From Cymbidium sinense (lineage: Eukaryota; Streptophyta; Magnoliopsida; Asparagales; Orchidaceae): DNA of 64,000 nucleotides. The number at the start of each line of letters is the position of its first letter. Positions within the stretch are counted from its first letter, which is position 1. Shown here piece by piece: positions 11,976 to 24,400 of this stretch. The stretch covers positions 88,555,737 to 88,619,736 of the forward strand of contig CM038228.1 of assembly GCA_021442155.1 (NCBI GenBank), written 5' to 3'. The notes under the pieces were generated by a model. That model saw only the letters and a program-made list of their open reading frames with translations, made no database searches and had not been told where the DNA came from. The position numbers and the translations under genes were made by a program.

Positions 11976-14089
11976 TGTAATATCCAATATTTCAAAAAAA
12001 ATCTAATTAATCCAATGTTATCAGAAGAATCAAACTCATTTTGGCATGTACGACCGGATTAAGGAATGACGTATGGATGAGATGGAAAGGTATACCCGTT
12101 TCTTTTTATTTCATTTCCTCCAGGCGACAGCGATAATTTATTTTCTTCTCTCTCGCCTTCGGATTTGTGGGTCCGTCTCCTCCAAGCCGTGGCTAATCCT
12201 TTCCCTCTTCTCACCTTCTGCCGACAGAATTGCCTCCTCCGCGAGACCACCGAGGTCGAGAGAATCCGCCGCCTTCACTAACCGCGGATGTAACGCATAT
12301 CGGGAGTTCGCGTTTCGCCTTCCTCCCGGACGACCTTCTTCCAAAGATCGGCTTGGTATGGAACCGCGCGTGACACGTAACACGGGCTGAGGAGTCCCGT
12401 GAATAAATCGGCAAAAATATGGATTTATGGGTCCTGACCGATTGAAGGGAAGCCTGGGGAGTTCCGTGTCTTGCTAAGTTTCTTTCCTAATTCATTTTCT
12501 TCAGCTGACAGCCTTCCTTGGTGCAGAAAATTGTGATTGGAAGTTTCATAAATTGCTAGGGAATAATTGCTTTTGGCTGTTAGGTGAGTATGCAGAATTT
12601 TTTTGTTTTCATTTCCTCCTAGGACCGATATTGGATTGTGAATTAGAATGGAGGATTTGTATTAGCAATTTTGTTAACTTTATTATGCTGATTTAATTAG
12701 GTAAATAATATTGGCATTAGGTAAGAGTGCTTCAGAGTCATGCTTTTTTGTAATATGAAAGATTATATGGGAGATAACAACTTCAGGTAAGAATGAAGTT
12801 TAAGTTTGGGAACACTACTGCGTTAAATTTATTTATGAATTTCATGTATTCATAAGATTTATTCAATTATATGTGTACTCAAGGAAGCGTTGGACATCAC
12901 GGACCGCCTATACATCGAGGTGAGACACATAATTGAATTTAAATTCGCTTCTATACCTAATGCATGCCAATCGTTCTACTAATTTTATTGATTTATTAAT
13001 ATTGTATGAATGATATGTAGATATTCTCATATATTGTATGCAGATACAAATGCTTATTACCTGATCTAATATATATTATCGATTTACAATAATTTTAACT
13101 CAGTTAGTCAATTGCCTTAATATCATATGATCTTGCTGTGCATATGGTGCATATGAAAATGTTTTAAAACATGCATTATTAATTGCTAAATGAAGTAATG
13201 TGATAAATAAAGAAATATCAAATTGTGATAGAAGACTATGTTATAAAAATCGAGATAGCAAAAAGTCGATGATGAGCCTTTAACAGGGGATCTTAGTATT
13301 TCGACTCTGACATTGAGGTTGGGGCCATTGAGCATACCAACTGGTGTGGGGTCATAGTAAGTAGTATAATGCCCTATCTTACTTTCGCCTTTAGTCGACG
13401 GGTGACGACCTTATGTATGGAAGTCAAAATCTATGCAATTATAAATGACATTTCTAGGAAAAGGATTTGATATAGAATAGAAATTGTTTTTTAAATAACC
13501 AATAAATAATCGAAATGATAATGAAATGACAAATTATTTATACAGTACTATGTTACAGAATATTATTCAGTTATATTTTTACAGCATATTTTACCACTCT
13601 TACTTTCTTACAAATTTCAAATGTACATGCACGCTTATTTCTACTGTCTTGTTCTGAGCTTACTTTAGCTTTATTTGTCTCACTAAGCTTTAGCTTATGA
13701 TGATACTCGTTGATAATTTCAAACAAGGATGAGGTGGGTAAAAGCTAATCAGTTTTGTTGATTTGTACAGTTTTGGGTATATAGTTTTGAAAGATTATAA
13801 AGGAATTTTGGGTAATGTATAAAATTTTAATATCGATGCCTTTAGTTGCTCAGATTTGTGTATAACTTGAAAATTTTATGCTTCCAATTTTGTGATATGA
13901 ATTAATTAGTTAAGAGAAAATCAATATATGAATTTGTTTATGATGATTTGAGGAGATACAAATTTCACTTGCTTGTTTCGAAATGTCACATGTTGGAACA
14001 TGTTGGTGGAATCTGTGTCTAATCAAGTCATCCTATTCTGTTACACCTCAGATTGACCCTAAAATAAGGGGGTCATTTGGGGTGTGACA
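11976..14089 (+). repeat. 3' LTR of the Tekay-type element
   Basis: It begins TGTAATATCCAATATT and ends GGTGTGACA. It matches 5139-7255 along its whole length with many indels and lacks the 40-bp duplication of the 5' copy. ORFs at 12059-12414 on both strands lie in the GC-rich LTR part and have shadow copies in the 5' LTR; they are not genes. Confidence 0.88.
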
Positions 14090-15271
14090 TAGGACTTGTT
14101 AGCAACAGTGTCAGTGCTTCAGAAGTAAGCCCCTCCAATTCATCCTAGTACAATCAATGTCAGTCAGCCTGAACTAGTGCATGTCTTAGATCTAGTTAAG
14201 ACTCTACCTCCCGTTGAGTAAGGTAGAACTAGTGTGTATAGAAAGGTAGTGGAAAGTACATCCATACATAAAAAAGATCTAAAATCCATGGTTGAGCAGC
14301 AGGTGAAGGGAGCCTTGGATCAAGCCCAGGGAGGATCATCAGTTTCAAAGGGTAGACCCTATCCAGAGGAATTTGATGCTATCCAGTATCCCAAGGGTTT
14401 CATACCTCCTTCCTCAAAAGATTTGATGGCAATGGGAATCTGAGGCAGCATATGGCTCACTTCAAGGCCGCATTACAATGTAGAATGCTTACTATTTAGA
14501 CTCTTTGTCAAGAAGGGTCTCACTTTTGATTGGTATGCTGAATTGCCCAATGGTTCAGTTAAGACATTTGCTGAGTTAAAGCAACTCTTCATCAAGAGAT
14601 TTGCTAGAGCTCAACAAAGGGTTATTGTAGGCGATCTCATTGTAGCCCAACAGCACTCCGGTGAGTCATTTGTTGATTATATTCTCCTATGGCGTAACCT
14701 TTGCATGAAGTGTGAACCATAGCTATCTGAATAGCATGCCATTAAGATTTATACATGGCCCGATTCATGCTTAAGGGCTTCACCATAAAGATATTTGAGA
14801 AGCTAATTATCAAAGCAGTTAGTCTACAAGGAGAAGTCAAACAGATGCCTTTTCCGATCGGGCCACAAGGTAAATCCTAAAAGGTCTATGAGAAGAAACC
14901 TGAGAGGTAGCTGATAAGGGGAAGAAACTAGAGAGATCACCGAGCAACCCACCTCGCAGCCTCCACCTCCTTTGCCACCACCGAGTAAGCCATACCGGCC
15001 TCCACCACAACCTTCCACGCTAGACAACCACCACCTTATTACCAAGCTGAATGCATATCCTCGCCAGTAGCTATAGTCCACCTACTTTTAAATAAGTTAA
15101 CCAAACCTTATTCTTTAAGAGGGAGGTAATCGAAAATCTTTAAGAATCTCTTAAAGAAATTTGATTTTAGCTACCCAGGAGATGAGGAAGTAGGCAAAAG
15201 TCATGATCCAAACTTTTGCCCTTACCACCATATGCTAGGCCATGTTTTGGAGGATTGATTTACTTTCAAGG
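14090..15271 (+). pseudogene. gag remnant of the outer Ogre/Tat-like element
   Basis: Coding resumes directly after the nested element. The 14234-14443 frame and its broken continuation read like a plant gypsy capsid: W-Y-A-E-L-P-N-G-S, then F-A-E-L-K-Q-L-F-I-K-R-F (14530-14600), the retrotransposon-gag pattern. Near 15209-15268 comes N-F-C-P-Y-H-H-M-L-G-H with E-D-(stop)-F-T-F-K, the Tat-lineage zinc motif with its second cysteine position lost to TGA. The assembly gap follows at once, so protease and the rest are not seen. Strand and phase fit the element starting before 1859. Confidence 0.7.
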
Positions 15272-15371
15272 NNNNNNNNNNNNNNNNNNNNNNNNNNNNN
15301 NNNNNNNNNNNNNNNNNNNNNNNNNNNNNNNNNNNNNNNNNNNNNNNNNNNNNNNNNNNNNNNNNNNNNNN
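15272..15371. other. Assembly gap of exactly 100 N
   Basis: A run of 100 N is the usual placeholder for a gap of unknown size. On its left is gypsy gag; on its right is low-copy-looking sequence. The two sides therefore need not be close in the genome. Confidence 0.98.
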
Positions 15372-17761
15372 TATTGCCCATAATCTCCCAAGTGTAGGTC
15401 TAGAGTTTGATCCCTGCAACAACAAAAAAATACTAATGAGATTAGCAAACACAAGAGATGCACAAACTGCTCTTGAGAGGCAGATGTTTGTTACTCATTG
15501 AAGATCAAAACCTGAAGATTCAACAGCATACATAGATGTCAGTGGTAATGAACTGATATAAGGATCTAACAAACGTTTAAACAATAAATTAATAATATTT
15601 TTTTTTTTATAAAATGTGATCAGATAAAATTCTCCAAATAAAAAAAAACAATAAAGCCAAAAAAATTTATGGCATTAAAGGAGAAACGGCAGTCTAGTAT
15701 TTATTATTATTATTTTTCTTGACACATATACCTTCACAACTGATTGTTTTATTTGCTTAGAGGTACCAATAGTTAAATAGTTCATTTGAATTTAGTGCTG
15801 TGAGGGCAAAAAGATGGGCATTTTACTTTTCATTCATATGTAGGTAAGAAGCATGCTCATGAATGAAGAGTTGCATGGTGTGTTCTTGAGTAACAAAGAA
15901 ACTTGGCATATTGATACAGATACTCTGTTAGTGTTTCTCTTGGTATTGTATTGTTAGAGTAATATTGAATCTACTACCTAATACTCTAATTCGTTTTCTT
16001 TAGCCAACTTTTGCTTCTGTTCATATATTGATCATTTCCTCTTCTCCCTGCATCTGTGAGTTTAACAACCTAAATATACTGAGCTGACTCTTCCATTTAT
16101 TGCTGTGTATTGGGCACTGTAACATTACTTTCCGGCCAGCCAAAGGAAGGTATGATATAAGGCAGTTTCTAAGGTCTCCGTTTTCGATTTCTGAAAAGCT
16201 GGTTTAAAGTGCTCTAAAAAAGCTTATTTATCTTTGCTTTTGAAAGTAAAACAGAATTTCGAGATGGAGCTAAAACTCAGTTTCAAAAAGCACACTATTC
16301 AAACGGGTATCAAAATTAAAAATTCAGGCTCTCAAAAGCAAAACGCACTAAAAAAGCTCTCCCAAACGAAGCCTAAGTCTAAAGCTTATTATGAGGAAGC
16401 AACTGATGGTTTTGGAAATTTCCTTCCAAGGGGGCACCGCCCAGACATAACTTATACAATAAAATTAGCAACAAAGGAAGAGCCCAGATTTGGAAGCTCA
16501 AAGATTGAGTGTTCTTCTGTGAAGGCAAGCTTTTGTTAACCAGTAATCAACTGCATGCTTTTCATATAAGGATAAATTAATGGCCAACTAATTGTATTTG
16601 TAAGCCATACATTCATAATAAACTAGTTTTCATTAGTTCATAGGAACTATAGGAAGGCATGTATTGACTGCTTGGTTAATGTTAACCACTTTGAATGTCA
16701 ATTTGGTACTTATCATGACACTAAATGATCACTAGACTTTAATTGCTCAGTTAGAACTGGATTCTTTTAGGCGTTTAAAATAGTCCCTTAGCACACCAAA
16801 TTTGAACCAATTTGATCCTAATGTCAACTTTGCCATTTCATTAGATGAAAATTAGAGAAATCTTTCATGTGGACATTTTGGACTTTTCAGTGCCAATCTC
16901 ACAATATGATATCAACTTAAACTAAAATTGACTCTAAATGTCTTAAATAGCTCATGGAAAGCTTTCCCCCATCAATTTCTGTCCAAGGAAATGACAGTTG
17001 ATATCATGAATAAATTTGTTTGCATTTGCTGAGTTAATGATTAAATTGAACACCTGTAAAAATTCTACAACTAAAATGTATAAACTTAAAAAGTCTAGCA
17101 ACCATTTCATTATTGGTTTTCTTATTGATATCCACCTAACAGCAGGATATTTTTAAAAAAAAAAAAAACTTGATCTATATGAATTATAGATGTTTATCTA
17201 CTTTAAAATTGATGTCATATGTTACTTGCCTGTATTGACATAATACTTTGTGCTGAAATCCCTCATGGAAGTATATTTTCTTGGATTTGCATCATGTCTA
17301 ATGTCAAGATCAACAATGAAAATTCACCTAATTATGCAGAAATCCTCAGCTTAAAAAAAATAAATAAATAATAAAAATAAAATAAAAGAGAATGGTTGCT
17401 GATGACTAGAACAACTTTAAAACAAAAAAAATGAAAAGATATAGGATGACAGGGAAAAACGTTTTGGCAGTATAACCAGTAAGATGTCATAAATGTTTAA
17501 TTTTATTCTCCTAGACTTAACGAGTACATAAGTTTACCAAAATATGTCACTTGGCAGCTAGCTGAAACGAGAAAAGAAAGCCATGATTAGCTAGTTTTCC
17601 TTAATGTCATCATGTAGAAGGGAGATATAAAGAAGTCCACATAGAGGGCTGTAACTTAGTGGCCTTGTAATGTCAGATAATAAGAGATACTATAAGGGAT
17701 TAAACAGAGGTGTTGGCACCAACATGCGATGTGTTGGGTGAAGAAGAGAAGAGGAGTGCAA
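15372..17761. other. Spacer 3' of TGS1, no confident gene
   Basis: Mixed AT-rich sequence. A frame at 16234-16539 is open for 101 codons. Its first half lies in sequence ending with a MITE-like run (GCTCTCCCAAACGAAGCCT). Its second half, after about residue 50, reads like ordinary protein, but I do not recognise it and see no splice context I trust. Nothing else is supported. Confidence 0.5.
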
Positions 17762-18184
17762 GTAATCCAAGCTAACTTGTGAGTCAAGTCAGGCTTGAAT
17801 CAATAAATAGCTCGTGAGCCAACATCGATGAGCTAAGAAGTCAACTTGACTCATTAGCTCACGAGCCGGTTCGTTTAATAAATATTAATATAAAATATAT
17901 TAGATTTTAATAATTTAATATAAAATTATTAAAAATATTTAAAAATTATATCTCATTCTCTTATATTAAATAATTTTTTCTATCTAACTTCTAATTTTTA
18001 AAAAATTTCTATTATTTTTATCATAACAATTATTTGAATCATAATTATTTTCTATCTTTCATGCTAAATGAGCTGACTTGAATTTATAAAATAAAGCTCG
18101 AGCTCAAACTCGAACTCAATTAATTACTCAAGCTCAAGTTCAAATTAAGGGTGACTCGAGCTCAACTCGATTCGTTTACACCCC
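17762..18184 (-). mobile_element. hAT-type MITE, one end lost
   Basis: Same family as 33542-34005 in reverse orientation. The right end CTCGATTCGTTTACACCCC is the reverse complement of a GGGGTGTAAACGAATCGAG terminus. The inner parts match, including the AACGAGTTAGCTCA-like and TTTAATAAATATTAAT blocks. The left terminal repeat is not recognisable. It lies about 0.3 kb downstream of the TGS1 stop codon. Confidence 0.65.
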
Positions 18185-18485
18185 TTCAGTGGATAGGGTA
18201 CATTTAAAAATCCAACAAGAATATTCATGGATAATTTTCTCTCATTTCAACCCAAGTTCTCATTAGAAAATGCATACAATTAAAAAAACAAAACAAAATA
18301 CTATAATTCACAACAAAAAGTATTTAAATGGATGTTCTGTCAAATGACAAGCATCTTTCCGGAGATAGAGAAAGATGTTACTGGTAAAGATTGAATATGG
18401 AGCTCAGGGCTGATGTAATAAAAATGTAACATGATACACATTAAATAGATTTCAAGAGAATAAAATAGAAACCTTTATAATGCCA

Positions 18486-21400
18486 TCAACTTATGTCCAC
18501 TTTCAGAAAGGATGACTTAGATGGAACTATTGCAGTATCACCAAAGTATGCTGTGATTCCTTTCAAACTAGTCTCCATGTAGTTCTCTTCAATCTGCACA
18601 AGAAAATAATTAGGTGCTGAAGAAGTATGTTTTGGTTTAACAGAATAGTTCTAAATCAGCTCATTGTATCATCATGTTGAGAGAAACAAATGAGGAATTA
18701 AGATTGAATACCATTACCTAGATTCATAAATATAGCCTATCCATAAAGCACAGACTGAATGTCATGGGGAGAAGTTTTTTAATTTCATAAAATTATTTGC
18801 TCAAGGTTTACAGTCCCACAAATGGCCAAAATTCAAATGATAGCAGCTTTGCTCATTTAGGTTCATTTACTAACTTATTAATTCAGTCTTATGGCATTTT
18901 ATTATTCTTCCACTGATTGTTATAGGAATGTTGCAAGGTGAGGCTTTTTTTTTTTTTTTACTTTTGAATTTTTATTAACAATTTTAATGTTAATTCTAAT
19001 TCAATTGAGAATGAGAATGACAAATTTCTGAAGCTTGTTTGTCGACTTAAACATATGTGACCTTGCAGATTTACTTGCTTAATTCTAAGCTGTATCCGGG
19101 TTCCTTTGTATAACCATGTTGAACATGGCCATAACTAAAATTTACTAACAACAACAACAACAACAACAAGCCTTAATTCCACTAGGTGGGGTCGGCTACA
19201 TGAATCCTTCGTCTCCATTGTGTCTATTACATGTCAAATTCTCATTTAATTCAAGTATCAAGATCATTTTTTATACATCTTAACCAAGTCTTTTTGGTCT
19301 TCTCTACCTTTCTTAACATGAAATCTAATGCATCTACTCTCTGTCATCATCGGAAGATGCTTTATGTAAACCATCTAAGGCGACTCTCCTAATCTTATCT
19401 ACCAGGAGCTACTCCAACTTTTTCCCGAACATACTCATTTTGCATTCTATCTCTAAGGGTAAAGCCACTCATCCACTGAGCATCCTCATCTCTGAATACA
19501 ACTTAGTCTTTTCTTATGTTTCTCTTTGCCAACATTCTGCACTATAAGTCATTTGCGGTCTTACCACCATCTTATAAAATTTTCCTTAAGTTTAAGTGGA
19601 ACTTTTCTATCACATAATAAGCTAGATGCATTCCTCCACTTCAACCATCCAACTTGAATTCTACTAATAACACCTCCATCTATTTCACCATCATTTTGAA
19701 CAGCCTAGAGCAAATATCGCTCACTCTTATTAATGACTTGATCACTAAAGTCACAACACTACCACTAAAACTTCTACAACTAAAATTACACTCCATATAT
19801 TCAGTTTTAGATCTACTTAAGCGAAAACCTTTAGACTCTAAAGTTGACCTCCATAATTCAAGTTTCTGTTGGACTCTCTCTAGTCGTATCAACAAGAAGA
19901 ATGTCATCGAAAAAAGCATACACCAAGATACATCTTCTTGTAAATGCCTCGTAAGAACATCCATAACTAAAGTAAAAAGATAAGGGCTTAATGTTGATCC
20001 TTGATGTAATCCAAGCATTAAAAAATAAAAAATGGAATTATTTAAAATAAAAAAAATTTAAGATTGAGCAAGGACCAAATCAAAATCATTTAACCACATC
20101 AAGTTTGAAAGAAATAGAACAAAGATCAATTATTCTGAACTTCACACCTCTGAACTAGAGAAGGTGTATTTTTCATACAGCATAACAACTTACAAATAGC
20201 TATCAGTCATCTTGGTCTCTTTGAAAGATAAGTTACAAGGTGAGATCCACATGCCATTATAAATTACAACAGTGCTACAAGATATCTTGTGGAGCAAGAT
20301 AACACAATAAGCATGGTAAACTGCACCTTTAACGTTAATGGTGGGGAAGATAACCAAGAAAGCTCTTCCACTTGACTTAAGACCACATTACGGGGAAGGA
20401 ACATGATAATGTTGGGAGATATATTTTGAGCAGCCTGAAAGATTAAATACCTACAATTACACAAACATATGTAAAATTAAAGTGAGATATCAGTTATTTG
20501 GAATTTTCTTATGTATATGCATTATATGATTCTCTCAATATCCTGAACTTCTGATGGAATAGTAAATTTTCTGAGTTCCGAATACAACAACAATAGGCAT
20601 TTATCCAACTAAGTGTGGTCGGCTATATAAATCATTTTTCTCCATTGTGTCTATTAAATGTCATATTCTCATGGAATATAAAAAATTAGGCAATTTTTTA
20701 TACTTCCTAATAAAGTCATTTTAGGTCCACCCCTATCTTTCTTAGCATAGGCTGAATCTATCAAATACATCTACTCTACTAACATAGGTAATTTTTTATA
20801 CTTTTTTTTATTTTGCGAGGTTCTAGGTTTAATAGAGTCTCGTGTAATAATTTTTTTGACAAAATTTATGCTGGCTATCAACTACCTAACACAACCCTTC
20901 ACTTTTCAGACTTTTTTTTTAATTTTGTGAGGCTCTAGGTTTAACATTTTTTTAATTTTCAATGCTTAAAAGCATGGAGCTAATAGTGTAGTACTTTTAT
21001 AGATTTAGAGAAAGATAAAATGGCCTTACCAAAGAAAGATTTAAGTCAGGAATGTAATTTCAGTATTTTTTAATAAGGCAAGAGTTTGCACCCTTTTGAT
21101 CTTCGAAGAGGCGAAACAACTTTACAAGGATTCACCCCACCTATTAGTTCAAGTTATGAGAAATAGAAGTGAAATTTAACTTGAATGCATGCTGATTCAA
21201 ATTCATTTCAAACAAGAAAATTATAAAAGCTCCTATATGCAGACAACAACTAGCAGTTAAAATAATATATAAAATAAATTGGACAATCCTATAATGTGGA
21301 CATAATCTTGTTCTAATTGCAAAAGATCTTATTTTTAATCATCATAAGATAGCAACCATCAAATGCAATATACTAGATATTTCTGACATAATAAAATACA

Positions 21401-24400
21401 AAGGAATTATGTAAGATCACAAGAGATCTCCAAAAATCTACAATGGAATCTTCCGTTGATCAAGTTTTGGCTAAAATTCCTTTCATGTCTCCATTGTGGT
21501 GCATGAAATTACTTGATGCATATTTGATTGGAAAGCATGGACCTCCTTTCCCTTAGTTAAATCTTCTAGATTTTATTTGGCAATTGTAGATCTATTTTTT
21601 CTTCATAGGATTAACCTCTGGTGGATCTAGAGTTTGATCACCCATGATTGGGATTTGTTCATAGGCTTAAATATCCAATTTCTTGGACTTGGCAGGATGT
21701 TTTTATACTAGAAACAGGTTCCATGTACCTGCTATGCAGCTCTAATATTGCCCTCCATACACTCAGTTCATTAATTTGGACAAGAAAAAGAGCAACATAT
21801 CCAAGTGTAGCTCCTTTTGTAATCTTTAGAAATAAATCTCAAATAATCCCCCAACTATTTGTAAGCGGCCAATTTAATCCCAAAATATCAAATTTCTCTA
21901 ATTTTGTCTGTGACCATACAAAATTGATCCAAAATAGTCCCCCGAAGACTAAATTGGGGTCAAATTTGTATAGTTCAAGGACTAAATTGGGATCAATTTT
22001 GTATCGCTATTTTTATATGACAGATCATTTTGGATCAATTTTATATACTTTGAGCCCCAATTAAAGAAACGTGATTCTCTGGGACAAAATTGACCATATG
22101 CAAATAGTCATAGGACCATCTTGAGATTTGCATCGTAATCTTTATATAGCTCCTCCCATGATATAGAATAATTTGATAAAAGTTATGCCCCACTAGAGTC
22201 ACTTGGAGTAAAGGTGATAGCTGCATCCAAAGAGTTTGAAAGAGACCACAATAAGTGAGGGCTGTGTAGAGTCTAGCGTTGTTTTCAGCAGTAAGCTGGC
22301 AGCAAAGTTAAGAGCTGGTGGTTTGTGAGATTTCCACCAATCCCTTCTAATGACTTACACGTTCTATTCTAGTGTTGGATGCTAAGGCAAAAGCCTAAAC
22401 TTTTTATTATTTTAATTAATAAATAAGATATTAGGAATTATATCATAATCATGTAATTATATTTTCATCTTGTTTGAGCTAGATGTAGTAGCTTAACAAT
22501 AAACAATGTGAATTGCGTATGGCTTGGTGTAGGGTGAGAGTTTGTATCCTTCTTGACTAAGTTTGGAAATAATATCCCAAATCCACAAAAGCTAGTTGAA
22601 ATTATCTTTGATAATTAGCTACAAACTTAATACTATGCGATAACGCATTCATATCTGATATTATGTGCAACATTTAAGTCATTTTTTCTCATCATTGTTA
22701 TACACGAAAATGTGATAATGCATGGAATGAACTTCCATTTGATTACTTTAAAAGTATTCGCTAATTAAGTTCAAAGTTTGCTCTTGATAAAAAAATTAAC
22801 ATATTTCAAATGCAAAATTTATATGCATTTAAGAGGTTTTGGAGATTCCTAGTGGCTAACGAGCAGATTTTTGAGATCTACTTTTAGTGTTGAAGAACCG
22901 CAATACATTGGGCAAAGGGACCAACCAACACTACAAACACAACCCCTACATTGTAATAGATTACATCAAATTGAGGTTGACAAAGAGGGGACAGATCAAA
23001 TTATCATAACCATATATATTCATCATCATTTATAACTAATTATCATATTCATCATTTACACTGATTCACTACTCACTATCATAAATAAGATAATTTGCAT
23101 TATATAAATATTATATCATTCATTCAATATAATGAGTCTTTGCATGTTGCATCATAACATGTATCATTTGGTTTTCATAATGTATAACATTTAAATTACA
23201 CTATTAAATCAAAAATCAATATTAAGGATTTATTTGGACAGCTTTTTTGTTGATTTGATTGTCTTCCAACATCCGCTACTTTCCATAGTTTTGAGCAACT
23301 TTTTTGACAAAAATATCCACTTTAATTTAGTGTTGTTATCCCTTGTTTAAAAAGGCCTCTTAGGCACATATACCTTATGAAAGGTCTTGAGGCATATAAA
23401 AGTGACTGAGGCTTAAGCCTCATTATCACAAATGAGACTCATATCTTTTAGTTTTATGTGTACGCATTGAGGAATTTAAGGTGGAATATTAATAATGTTA
23501 AAAGAATCATATCATATCATATTATAATTTTGATATATATTATATTATATTATACTTAAATTTAATCTACCTAATACAACAGCTTAAAAATTCAAAAGAT
23601 AATTTAAGTTGATAGAATATTTCGCTATATTATAAATTTATTATTTTATTTTAATTACATTAAATCTAAGATATAAGGAGTTCAAGAAAAAATAATAATT
23701 GAAAAATTTTGAAAATTTTGATGAGATTAAATCGGGATGTTAGAATTATTATATATGATGACTCTTCTAAAGAGAGATCCTGATTTCTAGAGTAAATTTA
23801 GATTTTGAGTGAGTGCTTATTTTGAATCTCATATCAAACTCACTTTTTATTAACAATTTAGATTGAGATTTATGATTTGTCTTTATAATTATAAATTAAA
23901 TATACATATGGTTTGTCATGTTTATGAATTATTTTTAATTTTATGAGTTTTTTATTTTTCTATACTGAGGCTTATGCCTCTATGCACCTAACCTCGCTAA
24001 GGCAAAATACTCTAGTTCTCAATTTTACTTTTTTAAACCTTGTTGTTATCCCATATCCATCATTCATGCTCCAACACCAAAAACTCCACACAAACTCAAG
24101 CTTCTCTCATATCCTCCACAAAGCCCTTAGTCACATCATCAGACTCTACTTTCTCAACATCTCCAACCCCATCCCTCTCTTCTTTCATTAAATAAACCCA
24201 AGCATTATCTCTCCTAAACACCCCTCAAACTGAAAACCTGAAGGAGATATTCAAGGAAATACATCAAAAGTTCATGGAAGAAAAACAATGAAAAAGAAAA
24301 GCTACACAAAGGAGAATATTGCAAGGAGGACGTAGCTAGCAAGATTCAATAGATCGGGTACACTCTAAAACTTTTTCTAATAAGTAGCCAATCCTTGTGT

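Larger units (their letters stand above)
5139..14089 (+). mobile_element. Nested Ty3/gypsy chromovirus (Tekay/Del type), both LTRs
   Basis: A complete element of about 8.95 kb: 5' LTR 5139-7255, primer site 7261, gag with two zinc knuckles, protease, reverse transcriptase, RNase H, integrase, chromodomain, polypurine tract 11963-11974 and 3' LTR 11976-14089. The order PR-RT-RH-INT defines Ty3/gypsy. The C-terminal chromodomain and two LTRs of about 2.1 kb fit the Tekay/Del clade. The flanks are GTGGA and TAGGA, a decayed 5-bp target duplication at best. Coding is broken by frameshifts and stops. It interrupts the gag-upstream region of an older gypsy element. Confidence 0.9.

Noticed and set aside
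12059..12414. Overlapping ORFs on both strands
   Set aside because: They lie in the GC-rich part of the 3' LTR and have broken counterparts in the 5' LTR (5269-5565).
16234..16539. 101-codon ORF as a possible exon
   Set aside because: The first half lies in MITE-like sequence; the second half looks protein-like, but I cannot identify it or define splice sites.
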